NCBI RefSeq assembly: GCF_008014675.1
Contig: NZ_VOXD01000003.1
Coordinates: forward strand, 186,001-250,000
Source of the DNA: Neolewinella aurantiaca
Lineage (GTDB): Bacteria > Bacteroidota > Bacteroidia > Chitinophagales > Saprospiraceae
Direction of reading: 5' to 3'
DNA: 64,000 bases
Shown here: positions 60,725-64,000 of the stretch, in pieces
Position numbering within the stretch: position 1 is the first letter of the stretch
Layout of the letters: every line of letters begins with the position of its first letter
Made by a program: the position numbers and the translations under genes
The notes under the pieces: generated by a model
The model's database searches: none
What the model saw: the letters and a program-made list of their open reading frames with translations, nothing else
What the model was told of the DNA's origin: nothing

Positions 60725-61438
60725 TTAACGTGCCATACTTTTCAGGCGCTCTACTTCACCGACTTCTCTGTTTAGTTTTCGCCCGCTTCCGAGTGGAATG
60801 GTAAGCCCGGCGGCCATCATTCCGTCGGGTTGTACGACCGGGCCGAGGCGTACACTCAGGTCATCCGATATATCGAATTCCTGGAGGTGTGCATCGGTAT
60901 AAGCTTCTACGGCCTGAAGCAAATAGCCCACAAAAATACCGATATAGGCGGTTTGGCGGGCTCTGTCGGCCGTTGCGCGCGCCTGGAGCAGTGCACTGTC
61001 AGAGACCAGGTCGGCGGGGAACTCGTCTTCGGTAACCACACAATCATCGGCCTGTCCGAGGCAACGGTTTTCGAGGGCAGTGGTGTACCTGCGGTAACTC
61101 GTTTGGTTGAAATCGGCGTATGCCACCAGGCCGAGCAGGCCACTATAAACCAACGGGACCTTCCACCAGCGCTTGTTGTAGACCTGGCCTCCGCCGGGGA
61201 TGGCCGCCCAGAGTAAAGCATTGCGTGGGTTCCTTTTCAGCTCTTTCAGGGTTGGCAGCGTATCAATGGCCACGACCGCCGCGGTATCGATTTCTACGGG
61301 GCCAGTGGTCTGTGCCGGCGCGGCCGCAGGTGCAAAAATAAGGACGAAGAGCAATGAGGGTAATATCGCTATCCTCAGGATAGCAGAAAATGTGCAAGTA
61401 CCGTAGCGGTTGAGATTAGTCATGTAAGGGAAAGACAC
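60725..61438 (-). CDS. DUF5683 family exported protein
   Basis: 237 residues. Signal region LRIAILPSLLFVLIFAPAAAPAQ; the APAAAPA stretch at its end is written by a copy of the dispersed 18-bp element. NPRNALLWAAIPGGGQVYNKRWWKVPLVYSGLLGLVAYADFNQTSYRRY is the DUF5683 core (two membrane helices), and a further hydrophobic segment (AYIGIFVGYLLQAVEAYTDAHLQEFDISDDL) follows. Family function is unknown, but it is regularly found right after parB in Bacteroidota, as here (55-bp gap). An ATG at 61423 (five codons on) is an alternative start. Confidence 0.85.
   Translation of the reverse strand: MSFPYMTNLNRYGTCTFSAILRIAILPSLLFVLIFAPAAAPAQTTGPVEIDTAAVVAIDTLPTLKELKRNPRNALLWAAIPGGGQVYNKRWWKVPLVYSGLLGLVAYADFNQTSYRRYTTALENRCLGQADDCVVTEDEFPADLVSDSALLQARATADRARQTAYIGIFVGYLLQAVEAYTDAHLQEFDISDDLSVRLGPVVQPDGMMAAGLTIPLGSGRKLNREVGEVERLKSMAR
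61316..61333 (-). repeat. Dispersed 18-bp element, copy r (in DUF5683 signal peptide)
   Basis: 17 of 18 bases match, reverse, coding APAAAPA at the cleavage end of the signal peptide. Confidence 0.8.
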
Positions 61439-61493
61439 GCTTTCGTCTGGTTACGTGGGTTGGGCAAAGAGGTTTAACTACCTGCTAACACCA

Positions 61494-62444
61494 TTACTCC
61501 ACGTATTTATAGAAGCTTTCCAGTTCTTCCTGGTTGGTGAATTTGATGGTAATACTACCGGATTTGGCCGTTTTGCCGTCCAACTTTACCTGTACCTGCT
61601 TCGTGCCGAAGAAGTCCTGAAAAGCAACCTTCACGGTCTTCAGGTCTTCGTTCTCGGGCTGGCGAACCGGGCGGGAGGTTTTCTTCTTTTTGTAGTTCTT
61701 GGCCTCTTCTTCAATTTTGCGGACGTTCCAGCTTTCACCTTTCGTGAGGATCTCGTTGAGGAACATTTCCTGAAGCGCAATGTCCTTTATGCCGAAGAAA
61801 GTCTTTGCGACCCCGATGCTGATCTTTTTCTCCCGGATGGCTTTCTGTACTTTAGGCGAGGTCTTCAGAATACCAAGATAGTTGGCAACGGTCGGCCGGC
61901 CCTTCCCAACCCGCTGGGCGAGTTGCTCCTGGGTCATATCGTAATCTTCTGACAGGCGGTAATAAGAATAGGCCACCTCCATGGGGTTGAGGTCTTCGCG
62001 CTGGATGTTCTCAATCAGCGCCATTTCCAACAGCTCCTGGTCGTTGGGTGTCCGGATAAAAGCAGGTACCTCGGTAAGGCCCGCCAACTGACTTGCACGG
62101 AAGCGCCGTTCACCGCTGATGATCTGGTAGGTTCCATCGCCCATATGGCGAACCGTCATCGGTTGAATGATGCCATGCACCTTGATCGACTCGGAGAGTT
62201 CCTGCAGGGGCTGTTCCTCGAATTCCTTTCGGGGCTGGTCCGGGTTGGCGTGAATTTTATCGACAGACAGATAGGCGAAATCTTTGCTGAGGGCAGCGAT
62301 GGTCTCCTTAGGAGCATCTGCGATTGCCTTGTCAAGGTTTTTCTCTTCTTTGCTGTCTAACCGCTTACCACCAAAGAGGGCGTCGAGGCCTGAGCCGATT
62401 TGAGCCTTACTTGCTTTTCGTGGGACGGGTTTTGCCTTAGCCAT
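61494..62444 (-). CDS. parB: ParB/Spo0J chromosome-partition protein
   Basis: 316 residues. After a basic tail, LSVDKIHANPDQPRKEF starts the ParB N-domain; ISGERRFRASQLAGL (about 110-124) is the CTP-binding/arginine motif and DMTQEQLAQRVGKGRPTVANYLGILK (about 170-195) the helix-turn-helix that reads parS. The C-terminal dimer domain ends in the characteristic GSITIKFTNQEELESFYKYVE. It loads onto parS and spreads as a CTP clamp for chromosome segregation. It is the first gene of a parB-DUF5683 unit; parA is not in the window. No good parS site was seen nearby. Confidence 0.96.
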   Translation of the reverse strand: MAKAKPVPRKASKAQIGSGLDALFGGKRLDSKEEKNLDKAIADAPKETIAALSKDFAYLSVDKIHANPDQPRKEFEEQPLQELSESIKVHGIIQPMTVRHMGDGTYQIISGERRFRASQLAGLTEVPAFIRTPNDQELLEMALIENIQREDLNPMEVAYSYYRLSEDYDMTQEQLAQRVGKGRPTVANYLGILKTSPKVQKAIREKKISIGVAKTFFGIKDIALQEMFLNEILTKGESWNVRKIEEEAKNYKKKKTSRPVRQPENEDLKTVKVAFQDFFGTKQVQVKLDGKTAKSGSITIKFTNQEELESFYKYVE

Positions 62445-62472
62445 ATCAGATCTTAATTTTTAGATGGGTCGG

Positions 62473-62505
62473 CAAAGATAACGAACATGGTCTAAGGAAA
62501 AACAA
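62473..62505 (-). promoter_or_regulatory. Promoter of parB
   Basis: On the minus strand a TTG (62503-62505) precedes TATCTTTG (62473-62480, exact TAnnTTTG) by 22 bases, giving a leader of about 20 bases before parB. Confidence 0.6.
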
Positions 62506-62647
62506 CAGCTACCGTAACGTTTGGGTAACACTTTGCATAAAGTTCCGAGAGCAATACCTTAGGGGTATTCGTAGGGCCGCTTCCGGGATATATCATTTCT
62601 TCGGGGGCGGTCTTTTAGATGGCGGTCTCTTCTTTGTCCACCTTCCG

Positions 62648-64000
62648 TTATCCCTGCTTAAGAATTACCGTACACAATGGCGGCACGGTCAGTTCGATGT
62701 GGTAAGGCCGTCCGTTCCACTCCGACGGTACGGCTTTGAGCGTTTTGATCTCGTAGTTGCCCGTTCCGCCGTACTGCGCGTCGTCGCTGTTGAGGAGCAC
62801 GGAGTATTTGCCTTTGGCCGGTACGCCTACCCGGTATTTGTTGCGGACAGTAGGGGTGAGGTTGTTGATCACAACAACCGTGTCGTCGTCCTTTTTCCCG
62901 CGCCGGAGGTAAGTCAGGATGCTGTTCTGGTGATCGCCCAAGTCGATCCATTCAAACCCTTTGGGGTCGTAGGCTTGTTCGTACAGGGCGGTGGTGGTCT
63001 TGTAAATCTTGTTGAGGTCGGAGAAGTATTTGCTCAGCGTTTTGTGCGGGGTGTACTTGGTCAGGCTCCAGTCGAGTCCTCGTTCGATGCTCCATTCGGT
63101 CGTCTGGCCGAACTCACCTCCCATAAACATCAGCTTGCTGCCCGGGTGGGTGTACATGTAGCCGTACATCGTCCGAAGGTTGGCGAAACGCTGCCATTCA
63201 TCTCCCGGCATCCGGTCAATCAGCGGCCCCTTGCCATGCACGACTTCGTCGTGGCTGAGCGGAAGCATGAAGTTTTCCGTAAAGGCATAGACAAGGCTGA
63301 AGGTCAGCTCGCCGTGGTGGTAGCTTCTGTGAACGGGGTCGTTCTTGAAGTAGGCCAGGGTGTCGTGCATCCAGCCCATCATCCATTTTTGCCCGAAGCC
63401 GAGGCCTCCGACATAGATGGGGCGTGATACTCCGGAGAAGCTGGTAGACTCCTCGGCGATTGTCATAGTATCGGGGTATTCCCGGTAAACTGCTTCGTTG
63501 AATTCGCGCAGGAAGGCAATGGCTTCTAGGTTTTCGTTGCCGCCGTATACGTTGGGGATCCATTCGCCGGCGTTACGGCTGTAGTCCAGATAAAGCATCG
63601 AGGCTACCGCATCGACCCGTAACCCATCCACGTGGTAGCGGTCTAGCCAGAAGAGGGCGTTGCTAATGAGGAAGGACCTGACTTCGTTACGCCCGTAATT
63701 GAAAATGGCACTCTTCCAGTCGGGGTGAAATCCCAGGCGTGGATCCTCGTGATCGAATAAGTGCGTGCCGTCGAAATCGGCGAGACCGTGTGCATCGGTA
63801 GGGAAGTGGCTCGGCACCCAGTCAAGGATAACACCGATGCCGGCTTTGTGCAGTTCCTGCACGAGGTACATGAAGTCCTGCGGGCCGCCAAATCGGCTCG
63901 AGGGTGCAAAGTAACCGGTAATCTGATATCCCCAGCTTGGGAAGTAGGGGTGCTCCATCACCGGGAGGAATTCCACGTGGGTGAAATTCATCTCTTTGAC
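62648..64000 (-). CDS. glgB: 1,4-alpha-glucan branching enzyme, C-terminal part
   Basis: The frame continues past the right edge, so only the last 450 residues are visible. GH13 motifs: [11 protein letters not shown]...[16 protein letters not shown] (branching-enzyme signature), [14 protein letters not shown] (Asp nucleophile), TIAEEST (Glu acid/base) and [11 protein letters not shown] (third Asp). The all-beta C-domain ends in [12 protein letters not shown]. It creates alpha-1,6 branches in glycogen in the cytoplasm. The first in-frame ATG in the window is internal (63991). No glgA or glgP is next to it here. Confidence 0.95.
   Translation of the reverse strand, partial: VKEMNFTHVEFLPVMEHPYFPSWGYQITGYFAPSSRFGGPQDFMYLVQELHKAGIGVILDWVPSHFPTDAHGLADFDGTHLFDHEDPRLGFHPDWKSAIFNYGRNEVRSFLISNALFWLDRYHVDGLRVDAVASMLYLDYSRNAGEWIPNVYGGNENLEAIAFLREFNEAVYREYPDTMTIAEESTSFSGVSRPIYVGGLGFGQKWMMGWMHDTLAYFKNDPVHRSYHHGELTFSLVYAFTENFMLPLSHDEVVHGKGPLIDRMPGDEWQRFANLRTMYGYMYTHPGSKLMFMGGEFGQTTEWSIERGLDWSLTKYTPHKTLSKYFSDLNKIYKTTTALYEQAYDPKGFEWIDLGDHQNSILTYLRRGKKDDDTVVVINNLTPTVRNKYRVGVPAKGKYSVLLNSDDAQYGGTGNYEIKTLKAVPSEWNGRPYHIELTVPPLCTVILKQG

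Noticed and set aside
1-64000. tRNA, rRNA, integrase, transposase or phage genes
   Set aside because: No T-loop motifs with matching cloverleaf arms, no rRNA stretches and no mobile-element protein were found on reading both strands.

Overview
The window reads as chromosomal DNA of a marine-type member of the Bacteroidota, most like the Saprospiria (Lewinella relatives). Reasons: Bacteroidota -7 promoter boxes (TAnnTTTG) before several genes; a SusC/SusD pair; gliding gene gldH; a PorP/SprF-type type IX secretion (T9SS) protein; four large secreted proteins ending in T9SS sorting domains (three gliding-type/CHU_C-like, one type A); and the short Bacteroidota form of RpoD. Forty protein genes (two cut by the window edges) and one gene fragment were found. 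I see no rRNA, tRNA, CRISPR array, insertion sequence or prophage.

Layout. 1-4 kb: end of an acyl-CoA synthetase, then a DUF1080 glycoside-cleaving lipoprotein, a Tat/lipobox Gfo/Idh/MocA oxidoreductase and a DUF748 membrane protein. 4.1-9.6 kb: a giant minus-strand T9SS protein with 28 Cys/Asp-rich repeats. 10-18 kb: membrane proteins (SRPBCC fusion, GT22-like mannosyltransferase, MFS), a beta-lactamase-fold serine hydrolase and an MFS-like/HEAT fusion. 18.6-25.5 kb: PorP/SprF followed by an 1,803-residue PKD adhesin. 25.6-33 kb: dinB, a NahK-like sugar kinase divergent from a sulfatase, a T9SS cargo protein, a Uma2 protein, and a 353-bp tandem duplication. 33.4-43.4 kb: prolyl oligopeptidase, 1.2 kb of gene-free DNA, susC-susD with a strong intergenic hairpin and terminator, and a Cys-rich T9SS protein. 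43.8-64 kb is housekeeping: rplT/rpmI (no infC next to them), grpE-dnaJ, gldH, rpoD, cell-wall proteins (peptidoglycan-binding, DUF4294, M23, LysM), CNNM/CBS, aminotransferase, SGNH esterase, fatty-acid hydroxylase, parB-DUF5683 and the end of glgB.

Themes. Surface biology (T9SS cargo, gliding, SusCD) and sugar breakdown (DUF1080 + oxidoreductase, sulfatase + kinase) dominate the accessory part.

The most unusual signal belongs to no gene: an 18-bp GC-rich element, consensus GCACCTGCGGCCGCGCCC, occurs 18 times (four perfect, most others with one or two changes) on both strands. It sits in gene gaps, often as inverted pairs always in the same relative orientation, and also inside six genes, where it is read in different frames and falls in tolerant places (signal peptides, linkers, a C-terminal tail). 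This looks like a REP/REPIN-type dispersed repeat, or a short recognition sequence kept at the DNA level.
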